DNA from: Bugulina stolonifera | Taxonomy: Eukaryota; Bryozoa; Gymnolaemata; Cheilostomatida; Bugulidae | Assembly (NCBI GenBank): GCA_935421135.1 | Contig: OW285195.1 | Location: forward strand, 6,610,701 to 6,674,700 | DNA: 64,000 nt | Direction of reading: 5' to 3' | In this document: piece after piece, positions 37,901 to 49,900 of the stretch | How the letters are laid out: every line of letters starts with the position of its first letter | Position numbering within the stretch: position 1 is the stretch's first letter | Position numbers and translations under genes: made by a program | The notes under the pieces: model-generated | Seen by the model: only the letters and a program-made list of their open reading frames with translations | The model's database searches: none | What the model was told of the DNA's origin: nothing

Positions 37901-40900
37901 ACCAAGACATGTTGGAGATAGTCTAGTCCCCCTACTTCGCACAGTTCCTATAACAGAGAGTGAAAGAAATAGCACCGTTTTCTTTGAGTTTTCGAATGTT
38001 CAATACTCTCCAGTGTCTAATACAAGCACAGACCTCATCGAGGTAGATATAAGACGTGATGATGGAGAAAGGGTCTCATTTCGCAGTGGAAAGGTTGTGC
38101 TGACGGTTCGTTTCAGACCGCGTGGAGAGAAATAACATGGCCCCTCGCATAGTTCCATATTTTCCTGATGAGTCAGGTGAGATGTATGAAGACTATTATG
38201 CAAACCAGGTGGGAGAGGGAATGAGTGTGTACAGGGGAAAACCTATTATGACGGGTAATGGGATCGGCTCACTCTTTTCTGGACTGGCCCGAGGGGTCCT
38301 TCCCATGCTAAAGAATGGTGCCAAAACTATTGGGAAAAAGCTATTGACTACTGGAGCTTCGGTTCTGGGAGATGTAATCAAGGGAGAGAACTTCAAATCC
38401 TCTGCAGCAAAACGTTTTCGTGAAGCTGGTGGGGATCTTCTAGGTGATGTAGAAGATGAATTACGTGAACCACCTGCCAAACGTGCACGAGTTAGTCAAA
38501 AGTCTACAAAGAAAAAGCGTAAAGGAAGAAAAACAGTTTTTGACTAAATGAAAGATAAATATATAATCCACACCTAGACTCACCACTCCCCACTCTTAGA
38601 CAAGCGACTGTAGGAGCAAGTACTAGATGGAACAACTCTCACACTATCGAACATGTCCGTCACACATCGAGCCATCTCTCTCTCCAAGGTTTCTGAAGAC
38701 TCTCCAGACACGGTTGACTCCAGTTTTGACTTATTTGCCACTCCGCCAACTCATACTAGCGTGCTCAGAGGTGAGTGGGTACCTTTGGCTCCTGTTACGG
38801 ACTCCCCTGATGGCACTATTGAATTTAACATCCCGCCCGCAGACGAACTCTACACAGATCTATCAAGGTCTTACTTACACACCACAGTAAAGGTGAGCAA
38901 GGCTGATGGAAGCGTACTACCTGCGGAAGAACAACTAAAGGTTGTTCCAGGGGACAATTTTATGCACAGTCTCTTTTCTTCTGCCACTGTTCAACTGGCC
39001 GGGCAAGATGTTGAGTATGAACCAAACTATGGACATAGAGCTTATGTCGAGAATCTCCTAAACTATGGTAAAGATGCTAAGAGCACATATATGAAAGTTG
39101 GGAGTGGGTGGATGGAGGATGAAGGAACTGGAGAAGACTATGATGGTATACCTCCCGAAGTGGTTGAAAAAAGAAAGAAACTTATAGCCACAAGTAAAGA
39201 GATGAGCTTCTATGGGAGACCTAGGTTGAGTATGTTTTCTCAAGGAAGACTTATTCCACCAGGAGTTCGCTCTCGCCTTACTCTACAACGTGCTATTCCA
39301 CAAATGGCCCTCTTAGCAGAAACAGACAACCCTGCAGGAGGGGCGAAGATTTCTATAACTAAGACAGAATTGTGGATTCGACGTGTACAAGCCAATCCGG
39401 CCTTACAAAAAGCACAAATGGATGTTTGGGTTGTGCAACAAGAGTCTATAAAACTACCAATTGACCGAATAAAAACTCATTTCCATGTCATCCCTGCTGG
39501 ACACCAGTCAGTGAGAGTAAACTTTGATCAAGCGGGACAGAAGCCAAACAGAGTCTTTGTCGGACTAGTCAACCATACTGCAAAGAGTGGAACGTATAAG
39601 CAAAATCCCTTCAAATTTGGACATAACAATCTAAGTTCATTAGAATTACTAATTGATGGAACACCGGTGACCCGAAGATATGAACCAAATTTTGCAAGTG
39701 GAAAGTTTGCTCGTGAATTCATGAATTTGTTCACTGTCACAAATACATCCGATGCTGACACAGGGAATGAGATCTCCCCTAGCAAATACAAGTCCTGCGC
39801 TGCTCTCTACGCCTTTGACATTTCAGGAGATTTGTGTGATGACAACTTTCACTTGTTATCAAATGGGAGTCTATCTATTAATCTAGCATTTGCTAATCAA
39901 ACTCAAAATACACTTGGACTGTTTGTATACGAAGAAAAAGATGACATTATCTACTTGAATGCAAATCACGAAGTATCTATGGTAGCCGGGATGATGTAAA
40001 AAAAAAAAATGGATACATTCTCAATCTCGAATATTCTATCTGATGATAAACTCTCATCAACCTCCTTTAGAGGGGTTATGCCAAGGGATCACTTCTTAGA
40101 CTCCTTCTCCCCATCTGGATCTTTTGTTTTCAACACTCAAACAAGTGAGAAAAGTGGCGAGCATTGGATCTCTGTTTTTTCGAATGGAAAAGAAATAGAG
40201 TATTTCGACTCCTATGGTCTCCCCCCTTCTATTTATCCTGATGTGGGTAAGATGTTACAACAATGGGGAATACCAATAGTATGGAATGGAGAGTGTCTAC
40301 AAGAAGAGAGTACTAACGTGTGTGGAGACTACTGCATCTTGTTCTGTCTCCTTCGAGCTCGAGGGTGGAGTATGGAGGGAATAATTACACGGCTAAGCAG
40401 AGTAGAAGGAAGAGTTCGAGATCATTCTATAAGAGCTCTATTACAACGTTTATACTATAATAAAAGAAATAATACTTTCCCACTCACAACGCATGTAAAC
40501 AATATTATGCTTTTTTCACCTTTTCACTTTGACTAGAGAGAAATACTTCACCTTACTTATAATTCGTTTTTATACTACTATAACTAAAAAAAAAAAAAAG
40601 AGACCAATAGTTTTTATCTTACCTGCATTCTTTTTTTTTTTCTTTGCTTTTTAGATTTCTGCTTGATTCTTGATTCTTTTATTTTTTCTCTATTTATCTT
40701 CGTAATAAAACAATACTACTGAAGAAAGCTGCATCTTTTCTATCTTGGAATAATACTCATCCATGGGTTGTTGTGGTCTCGCCCCTATCCGAGGCCCGCT
40801 CCGGGGAGGACGGAGAGTCCACCTCGTAATAAAACAATACTACTGAAGAAAGCTGCATCTTTTCTATCTTGGAATAATACTCATCCATGGGTTGTTGTGG

Positions 40901-43900
40901 TCTCGCCCCTATCCGAGGCCCGCTCCGGGGAGGATGGAGAGTCCACCATGTTAGAAAGATCCTTTCGGGCAGGACTCCCCACTCCTATTATTTTCCCCTT
41001 CTTCCGTGCCTCTTTTAACGCATCCACCTCTTCTTTCCTCTTCTGACTGCACTCTTCTTCCTCAATAATTCCATCCATTTGTGAGTCCGTTAAGCCCGCA
41101 AATAACTCTTCTTGGTTTTGTACTATGTTGTCAGTATCCATTGATAATGTACTATTGTAGTAGTGTAGCTGTACAGTAGTGATGTGGTGAACTTTGAATG
41201 CTGAGACTGTGATCCCACTCTCCCTTTATACAACTGCTCATTTCTTGACTCCTCCCTTTTTTTTTATCCAATCCCAATGTGACCCGATGTGAATCCGAAG
41301 CCTTCCGATGTGAATCCGAAGCCTCCCGATGCATCCCGATGTGAATCCGAAGCCTTCCGATGCATCCCGATGTGATTCCGAAGCTTCCCGATGCATCCCG
41401 ATGTGAATCCGAAGCTTCCCGATGCATCCCGATGTGATTCCGAAGCTTCCCGATGCATCCCGATGTGATTCCGAAGCTTCCCGATGCATCCCGATGTGAA
41501 TCCGAAGCTTCCCGATGCATCCCGATGTGATTCCGAAGCTTCCCGATGCATCCCGATGTGATTCCGAAGCTTCCCGATGCATCCCGATGTGATTCCGAAG
41601 CTTCCCGATGCATCCCGATGTGATTCCGAAGCTTCCCGATGCATCCCGATGCATCCCGATGTGAATTGACACATCGGGATGCATCGGGAAGCTTCGGAAT
41701 CACATCGGGATGCATCGGGATGCATCGGGAAGCTTCGGAATCACATCGGGATGCATCGGGAAGCTTCGGATTCACATCGGGATGCATCGGGAAGCTTCGG
41801 AATCACATCGGGATGCATCGGGAAGCTTCGGAATCACATCGGGATGCATCGGGAGGCTTCGGATTCACATCGGGGTGCATCGGGAGGCTTCGGATTCACA
41901 TCGGGGTGCATCGGGAGGCTTCGGATTCACATCGGGGTGCATCGGGAGGCTTCGGATTCACATCGGGGTGCATCGGGAGGCTTCGGATTCACATCGGGAG
42001 GCTTCGGATTCACATCGGGGTGGGGAAATGGTTAGACTCCGCCCACTGAATACTACTATTTAAGGTATAAGTTTCTCACTCTAGCAGTATGAACAATCAG
42101 CCTCTAGTCAACAGAGTGAGAGTAAACAGAGACAGCTACCTACTAGTCAGTGCCTGATCAGAGATGTCAACAAGTAGAACATAAGGTTAGTGTTAAATGG
42201 AGTAATTGGCAGCAATTGTGAAGTGTTTATTGTATAAAATGCTATCAAGCTAAAAAATAACTCACACCCTACTACTATATATTTTTATAGGGAGGCTAAA
42301 CAATTTAATATATTACATTATAGTCCCACCCCAGTGGAACTCGGAATGGGCGGCGGGCCGCTGCCTAGTCGCTTGGCCCGGTGGATACGGGGCACCGGCG
42401 TCGCCTCCACGTGTACGGTCGGCGCCGCACGCAACGTGGGCGGACGCGGCTTGACCGCCTCAAACGATTGGTCGTTCGGGTGAGTGGGGGTTGCGGGGTG
42501 GGGAGGGTGGGCGGCGGTGGAGGAGGGGTGGCGGTGATGACGGTGATGGCGGCGGCGGCGGCGGCGGCGGTGGTGGTGGTGGTGGCGGCGGCGGCGGCGG
42601 TGGCGGTGGTGGTGGTGGCGGCGGTGGTGGTGGTGGCGGTGGTGGCGGCGGCGGCGGTGGCGGCGACGTTGGTGAGGGCGGTGGTGGTGGCGGCGGCGGC
42701 GGCGGTGGTGAGGGCGGCGGTGGCGGCGGCGGCGACGGCGGTGGCGCGGACGGGACGAGGGCGGTGGCGGGGAGGAGGGAGGAGTGGGAGGTGGGGGAGG
42801 GGGAGGGGAGGAGGGTGGGAAGGAGGAAGGGAAGGGGTCGTGGCCGGGTTCGGGGTCAAGTGTGCAAATGTTTTTTCGACCAATCAGAAGGGGGGATTTT
42901 GGGGTGACCTTGGCAAGGTCGTGTGCAAAATTTTTGTGCTCTTCTGTGATTGGTTGAAATCGGAAATACCGGCTTGTGATTGGTTGAAAACAGGGGTCAA
43001 TGAGTGCGTGTCTGTCTAGAAGTGCACTGACTATACTACTAGTTGCAATTCTCTGTTGACATTTGGATATTTTTCGGAGTTATCTTCCCTCTGTATGTAT
43101 GTATCCTAGGGAAGGCAACTTCTATTTCATACATACAATAAATATCTGTTCATTTGGGCTGATGAGTTTTGGTAGAGTTTTCAGTTTCAGAATGGTTATT
43201 AGTCTATGTATAACTCACAGACATGATTGAAATTCTCCTATAGGTGATCTATAATACTGTAAGTTATATTGTGTGAACAAGTGCTGTAAGCGGGGATTTA
43301 CATTGATTCTTATATGAATATATACTGTAGATTTTGACCTAGATTATGTGAATATATGCTGTCTGTGTTGACCTAGATTATATGAATATGTGTTGTAGAT
43401 TGTGACCTAGATTGCGTGAATGCTGAGAGACACACAGCACTCTACCTTGCTGTTAGTAACGATCACACAAATGCCGTCAGACTTCTGCTGCAGAATGGTG
43501 CAGACATCAGCATTGCAGACTGGAAGAGAGTTACACCTCTACACCGTAAGTGTCTAGCTACTTGGATTTTATAAATGGTGTATTCTAGTGGAAACAAAAT
43601 ACACAGAATCAGACATTGAGAGGTCCATAAAATTGCAGCAAGACATTTTATCAATCAGCAAATTCAAATGCTTATAAGTAGGAACGGAACACCCACCATA
43701 AAGAATAATGAATATTGTCAGTGCTATTAAAAATTACTTCCTGTAAATCATGTAGTCATTAGTGGTAACTGTCAAAGTTGAACTACAAATGATATTTGGC
43801 CCTCCCCATCTCTGATTCTAATAGCAGGGGACACAATTTATATAATTTAAAACCCCCATGGTGCATCATTAGTGTATATACAGCATATCTGTTCATAGCA

Positions 43901-46900
43901 CACCAGGGTTTAAGCAGTAAAAGCTAGACATTTATTTATCAATGTAAATAAGCAACTTGGAATATATGTTGAAAAAATATCATTTCGAAAAAGCAATCTC
44001 CTACATGTATATACAGTAGGAGATTCTCAAAGTTTACACTGATAAAGTATTTAACAATTTTTGACATAATCTGTACAGAATCCCAAGTCTTGGATCAGAA
44101 AAATATATACACGTATAACAAATGTTCCCAACAATTCAGTGCTTTCTTATAAAAATTTAAAGAAAAGCATGATATTGTGAAGAATCGCTGTAGGAATGAA
44201 ATTATCAAAAAAAAAGTTCTGTGCAATTTTATGTCATGCAGGTTTTCATTCAGTTCACAAACTAATCTTTAAAATACTTAATTTTTTTAAGAATGGACCG
44301 TCTGATATATCTTCTGCAATGATGCATTAGTAACAGAAATATAATTGTCTCAATCGTATATAATACTAGCCCTACTGTTAGTGCTTCCCTGTCACTGAGG
44401 TGAACATTAGCTTTCTGCTTTAGTAGATAATTTATGCCATCTATTGCAGAGAGTGGCAGAAACATGTATAGTAGCATAGGAAACATCACGCTTAGAGCCA
44501 AACCCATCATGTCATTGCATTGCTTCAGCATAATGAAGGGGAAACGATTACAACAGCCCTTTCCATCATCATAGACAAGATTTTCAAACTCTTTCCTTAG
44601 CTCAAGCTTTTGAAGAGACTTCTTATCTGTAATTAGTGGGGGGAGTAGTTACCTCTTCTAACTAATGTACATGTATGTCAGCAAGAATTTCGGTAGCCTT
44701 GTTACATTTATTCATGATACTTCACATTGCCATTGCTGTCGTAAGTGAACTTAAATAATATGAATAAATAATATTTAAATACTCCTAGGTAGGTGATGGC
44801 AAAATGTGACATGCATGCAGTGTTCAAAGTGTGGTGAAGGGTGGTGATACTGAAGTATACGGTGTGTACCTACTTAAAGTTTAGTGGCTATAGGGTCAGC
44901 AAGCATGTACCCTCATTTTAACAATTTTAATAGCTAGTTTTCTCCATACAGTCACTGTTGAAATGATAGTGTAGCGGTAGAGTGCTTGACTATCATTCAT
45001 AAGGTCTTGAGTTTGAATCTCACCAGAGCATTTTTTTTCATTTTAGTAATTCATTAATTTCTTAGCTACTATGAGATTAAGTGGATAACTATACAATACT
45101 AATCTGTAAGATTGCATACACTTGTTCCACTTCAAACACTGCATCCATGTGTACAGTTATTGGTACTTACCAGCTTCCTGCATGACTTCATCTTCATTCT
45201 GCAATTGCTCTTCATCGACTTTGATAGTAACGGCCTTTGTTAACAGAGTCACTGGTTCCTCAGAGGGTAGAGTCACTGGTTCTTCAAGGGGTGGAGTTAC
45301 TGCTTCCTCAGGGGATGGGGTCACTGGTTCTTCAAGTGGTGGAGTTACTGCTTCCTCAGGTGGTGGGGTCACTGGTTCCTCAGTGAGTCCGGTTGGTTTA
45401 CTCTGTGGTGGTATGAATGCTGCCATCAACTCGGAAAGATTGGATCTGCTCTGTCCAGCTCTTTCTATATGTACATACCACAATCCAAAAGTTTTTTTCA
45501 GTACAAATGCCTGATCAAACTTTGCAGCATATTATAATCTAGACGCACAGTTATTGGTTATTGAGATTCGAATAACAATTGGCCGACCAGCCTGGTGGGC
45601 TCCCAAATTATATGTTGTGTGACTGCGAGAAAAAATGGAACATGTTTCACCAGTTGACTCTGCGATCTCATATGAAAGTTTGGGTATTCAGTTATTCTAC
45701 CATAATTGGAATGTTAATGTAAAAAAGCTCTTGTTTTTAAAACTGAGTGTAACGTTAAAGAATTGTGTTTGGCACCACGGATATCATTATGTTAATAAGC
45801 TCACCCACCTCTGCTTGCTCTTCTACCATAAAGATTCTCTCTTTCCACGCTCTCCTCTCTGCTGAAACCTGGCAACATTTGAATAACATGATCTCTGCTA
45901 CTTTCATTATCATCTACCTGTTGAGCAGAAATCCTGCTTCCTCTAGAGCTCACTGAACTATACCAATCATAAGGCATCTGTGTGGAAGTCCATGTAGATG
46001 TAGAAGATATACTTCTTATTGAGCGGACACTTCCTTCACCTCCGTCATGTGGCGGTGTGGGGATGTTGTAGCGACTTTGACCTATTGACCCTCCACCTCT
46101 GCTGCCGTTCAATATGCTTCCTGCACTATCCATTCTTGAAGGTATCTTCCCTTGCCAGATCTTGACTGTTATTACTCATATCATGTGTGCTAATGAATGC
46201 AGGGTTACTTGTATCATATATATACAGTAGACATAGCATGCTCAACATTTCTGCAGAAAATGTAATCCAATAAGAATTATACAAGTGTACTCCTAGTCAC
46301 ATGGTTAGTAACCATTGGAAAAAACAAGTTGGAAATTCCAAGATGAGATCATCATAATACCAGGGCTTAAAGTGTAAAATTTTTCTTACAGGAACGCATC
46401 AACATTACTTTTACAGGAACGCATCAACATTACTTTTACAGGAACGCATCAACATTACTTTTACAGGAACGCATCAACATTACTTTTACAGGAACGCATC
46501 AACATTACATGACTTTCACTATCAAACAGGAAGTCTGCTTATATCTGGCTAAATTCAAAGAAGTAGCACATCGATAAGATGTTTTTACAATAAATATTTT
46601 TTACTAACTCCTGTTCTCTGTGTATAAACAAACATTTAATAAATATAATAGTTATATCTACATTTCTGTTTAGAAGAGTGGTATTGAGCCAGTGTTGGAA
46701 GGTGCTTGCAGAAAATGTTTGAGAAGTTTAGCTGTTTAGATTTGTCTCCCTTGTTTTCCTGTCAATATTTAAAATGTTATGTATTTTTGAGTAAACAGTA
46801 GTGCTTTGGATCTTCTAATATAGAAATGTTTGCCACACATATTGTCACCTAATTTTCATGCGTTAATGTGTAGGAGATATTAATATTAAAATGGAAAATA

Positions 46901-49900
46901 CTTCAGACACCCATTAATGACTTTATTCAATTGAGTAAGTTAGCGACCTATAAACGTTTCGAACGAGGGCGGTCTGACTGGCTGTAGTTAGTAATGGAGC
47001 TATACCTTTCCTAAAACAACTAGTAGACTAGTTAGTGTACTGAAAATGCAACCGGAACGCGTTCCTGTAAGAATAGCTCTAATAAATTCTTACCAGAACG
47101 GCGTTCCGGTGCGTTCCGGTACACTTTAAGCCCTGTTCCGTGAGCGGGCCGTCCGTGAGATTGTGTCCCGGAAGTTTCGAATTCTGTATCAGACCTGTAT
47201 CAATCCACTTCTTAGCCCCCCTAATAATAGGTATCAGCGAACCCACTACGTTATGTTTTCGTTTCTGTGGGAATGAGTAAACAAACTCCGGTATAGGTAC
47301 AGAGTTTGGTTTTCCCACCTCTATGTGTGTAGGTAACGCGGCACACAACTAGCATTTTACTTTTTGCAGATAGTGTAAAATGGAATAATATATTTATTTA
47401 TAATTAGAATTTTTTTTTTATTATTGTATTAATGTAAGCAAGTAATGAACATGTTCAACAATCTTTTAGCATTGAAATCGTTGTTATTTTTCTTTTTACT
47501 CCCTACTGTTATGCTATTATACTGTAATTATATGTTTTATTCTAATACATCTAATGTGCACAATTAAAGTATTTTCACCTTGATTAATTTTTCCTACACC
47601 CAACTCACATGCAAATGTACAACTAATTAGTAGAATTTATATGCTAATTACTTTCTGTTTAAATAAAGGAAAAAGCTTTGATTTAAACTTGTGTCTATTA
47701 AATGTATATTTAAAATATATTATAGTACAGTAGTTTTTTATTCAAATCAGAGGGGTACATCACATGTATATATTTATATACCCCTTTGAGTCAAATCGCG
47801 CTGAGTTTTGGGAATTTCCACTGCAAATCACACAGGCTGGATCGCTGTTTTCGTCTAAAGTTGAAAACTTAGGCCAATGTCAGACTTGGTTGGTGCGAAT
47901 GAGTTAATCGGTCACGGTAGCTCAAAATATAGAGCAGACAACTTCATACTACCTAAAGTATTTTTCGGCGGCTCCCAGCAGTTCATCGGAGAAATATTAT
48001 AATATCCGACGGAAAAGAATTCTTCTATTGAAACGCCGGCCGTTTCACGCGGACGGCCAAAAAACGCAACAGCCCTGCATAATACAGTCCCAGGGTAGCC
48101 ACAGTAACCTTACATAGGCTTGGCTAAGAGCCAAGTAATCACTGCCTGGAGTAGAGTACTGTATTAGCTACTGCATTGTGTACATTCATAATATTATTAT
48201 TGTTGATTAGTGATAGTTACTATTTTTATACAAGAACAAAGACCACTGTATTGTATGGGGTACTTGATCAATGTGTACTAACAGTTAGGCCTACTAATAC
48301 AGGGCACTGAATATATTCAGTATCAGAGCTTAACATAGACTCCCAAAGTGTTTGTGTTTAATACAGAACTAACTACTAGTTTGCATGTGAACTTGACAGG
48401 TAGCCCAGGTTCTCTAGAACATAGCCTGTTTTTCTACTCAGGTTTAGATGGCTTACATGTGTCAGGGGGAGAGAACTCTTTTGAAATAGCCTTTGTTCTT
48501 TAGTTAAAATATTTGGCTAACTCCGCCTCCACCCAATTAACTTATCACTACCATAATCATGAACCCCTAGTCCATCACAGAGGCATAAATTACTTCACCT
48601 GTAGAATAGTTGCTCAGACTATACACTAAATATTCAGACTATTTTCATAACAACGCTACTGCTTGGGAACACCCAGTCAACCATATAACCATTGCAATAC
48701 ACTCATATTTTGTAGTCGGTGTGAAGAGGCAAAACACTGCTATCATAAATATTATTCTGTCTACCCAGCAAGGCGGGTCTACCATTGATATACCTGATTA
48801 CGAGGGCACGACTCCAATATTGCACTCAGTTAAAGCAGCCAGTCTGTTCAAAGATGTAGCATTGAACAGTGTAGCTGGGGATATCACACAAACTCTGCTA
48901 TCTAAGGGGTGTGATGTGAACGTCCCTCACATGGCTACAGGTTGGATTCCACTATTTGCTGCTGCTCTCACAGGCAATACAGGTCAGTTTATGAACATTA
49001 TAAATTAACACTAATTGCTCATTATAGCTACGCATCCTACCATATTTTACTGTATAGATAAAGTATGGTTGAGAGTTTTTAATGTTAAAACGCATCCAAA
49101 ACGCACAATTCTTGTATTACTACCCTCACCGGACATTTGAATACTCTTTACCACCTTACCTTGTTAACCTCCCCTTCTTTTGTTGTTTAGCCTTAGCTCA
49201 ACTCCTGCTTAGCCATGGTTCTGATGTGAATATGACTGACAAGGTAGGGGAGACTGTACTACATATCACAGTGGGCCACTCAGGGAACCCTTCCTTGATC
49301 TCTATGCTGATATCAGCAGGTTAGTCAGATCTCATGGTACAGGACATCCGTCTCCATGGTGATCAATATATGTAAACATATCATCTGAAGGTACTTACAT
49401 GTCTATGCATAGGCCTAAGTTATTCCACACTATATTACAGTCAACCCCTATGATATATATGTGGATATAATATATACTTACAGGATGTGATGTCAATATA
49501 CGGAATAAGAGTGGACACACAGCTCTATATAAAGCCGTTGTACACCGCAGGAACATCCAGGTAAGTGTGGGCAGAGAGTCAGGCTATGACCGCCTCATCA
49601 TTAATCAGGTGATAATATCAATTTGAATGGATTTATGTGCGTCCACCATGTTGACCTTTGACACTTAGTTTGATGCAATGTGACAGGTCATACACATAGC
49701 AGACGGTGCTTATAGCTAAACAGTTCTACATGTATTTCCTATCAGCATACGGTTAATCAATAAATAGTAAAATGCAGTAAACCAGCTGTTCACATGAAAA
49801 TTCAGTTCCAACCTGTTACCATGCAGATATAGAATATGTGGGCCTATATAATAATAATATATTGTCTAACATTATCCTAATTTTGCATTCCACGTATTCG

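Larger units (their letters stand above)
32157..43040 (+). mobile_element. Complete Polinton/Maverick element 2, polymerase-less (10,884 bp)
   Basis: The element has 723-bp inverted terminal repeats and a 6-bp target duplication on both sides. Plus-strand genes in order: coiled-coil protein, membrane protein, packaging ATPase, GGF-type protein, basic protein, integrase, penton-like minor capsid, small capsid-associated protein, double-jelly-roll major capsid, cysteine protease. Then follow a truncated fragment of the minus-strand gene, the palindromic satellite and the polymerase leader relic, directly joined to the right inverted repeat. The polymerase gene is missing. All retained genes look intact and the two repeats appear to differ by one base, so the insertion is recent. 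It lies in the ankyrin-SOCS intron between 31499 and 43411, in the same orientation as the host gene. Confidence 0.95.

Noticed and set aside
41152..42063. Same repetitive open frames in element 2
   Set aside because: Same satellite artefact as in element 1.
44962..45038. Functional tRNA gene
   Set aside because: A and B boxes are recognisable, but the acceptor and T stems do not pair properly. A SINE head or pseudogene is more likely.
47079..47348. 89-residue minus-strand frame (MCAALPTHIEVGK)
   Set aside because: It spans the edge of the hAT-like element, has no recognisable domain and no exon signals tie it to a gene.
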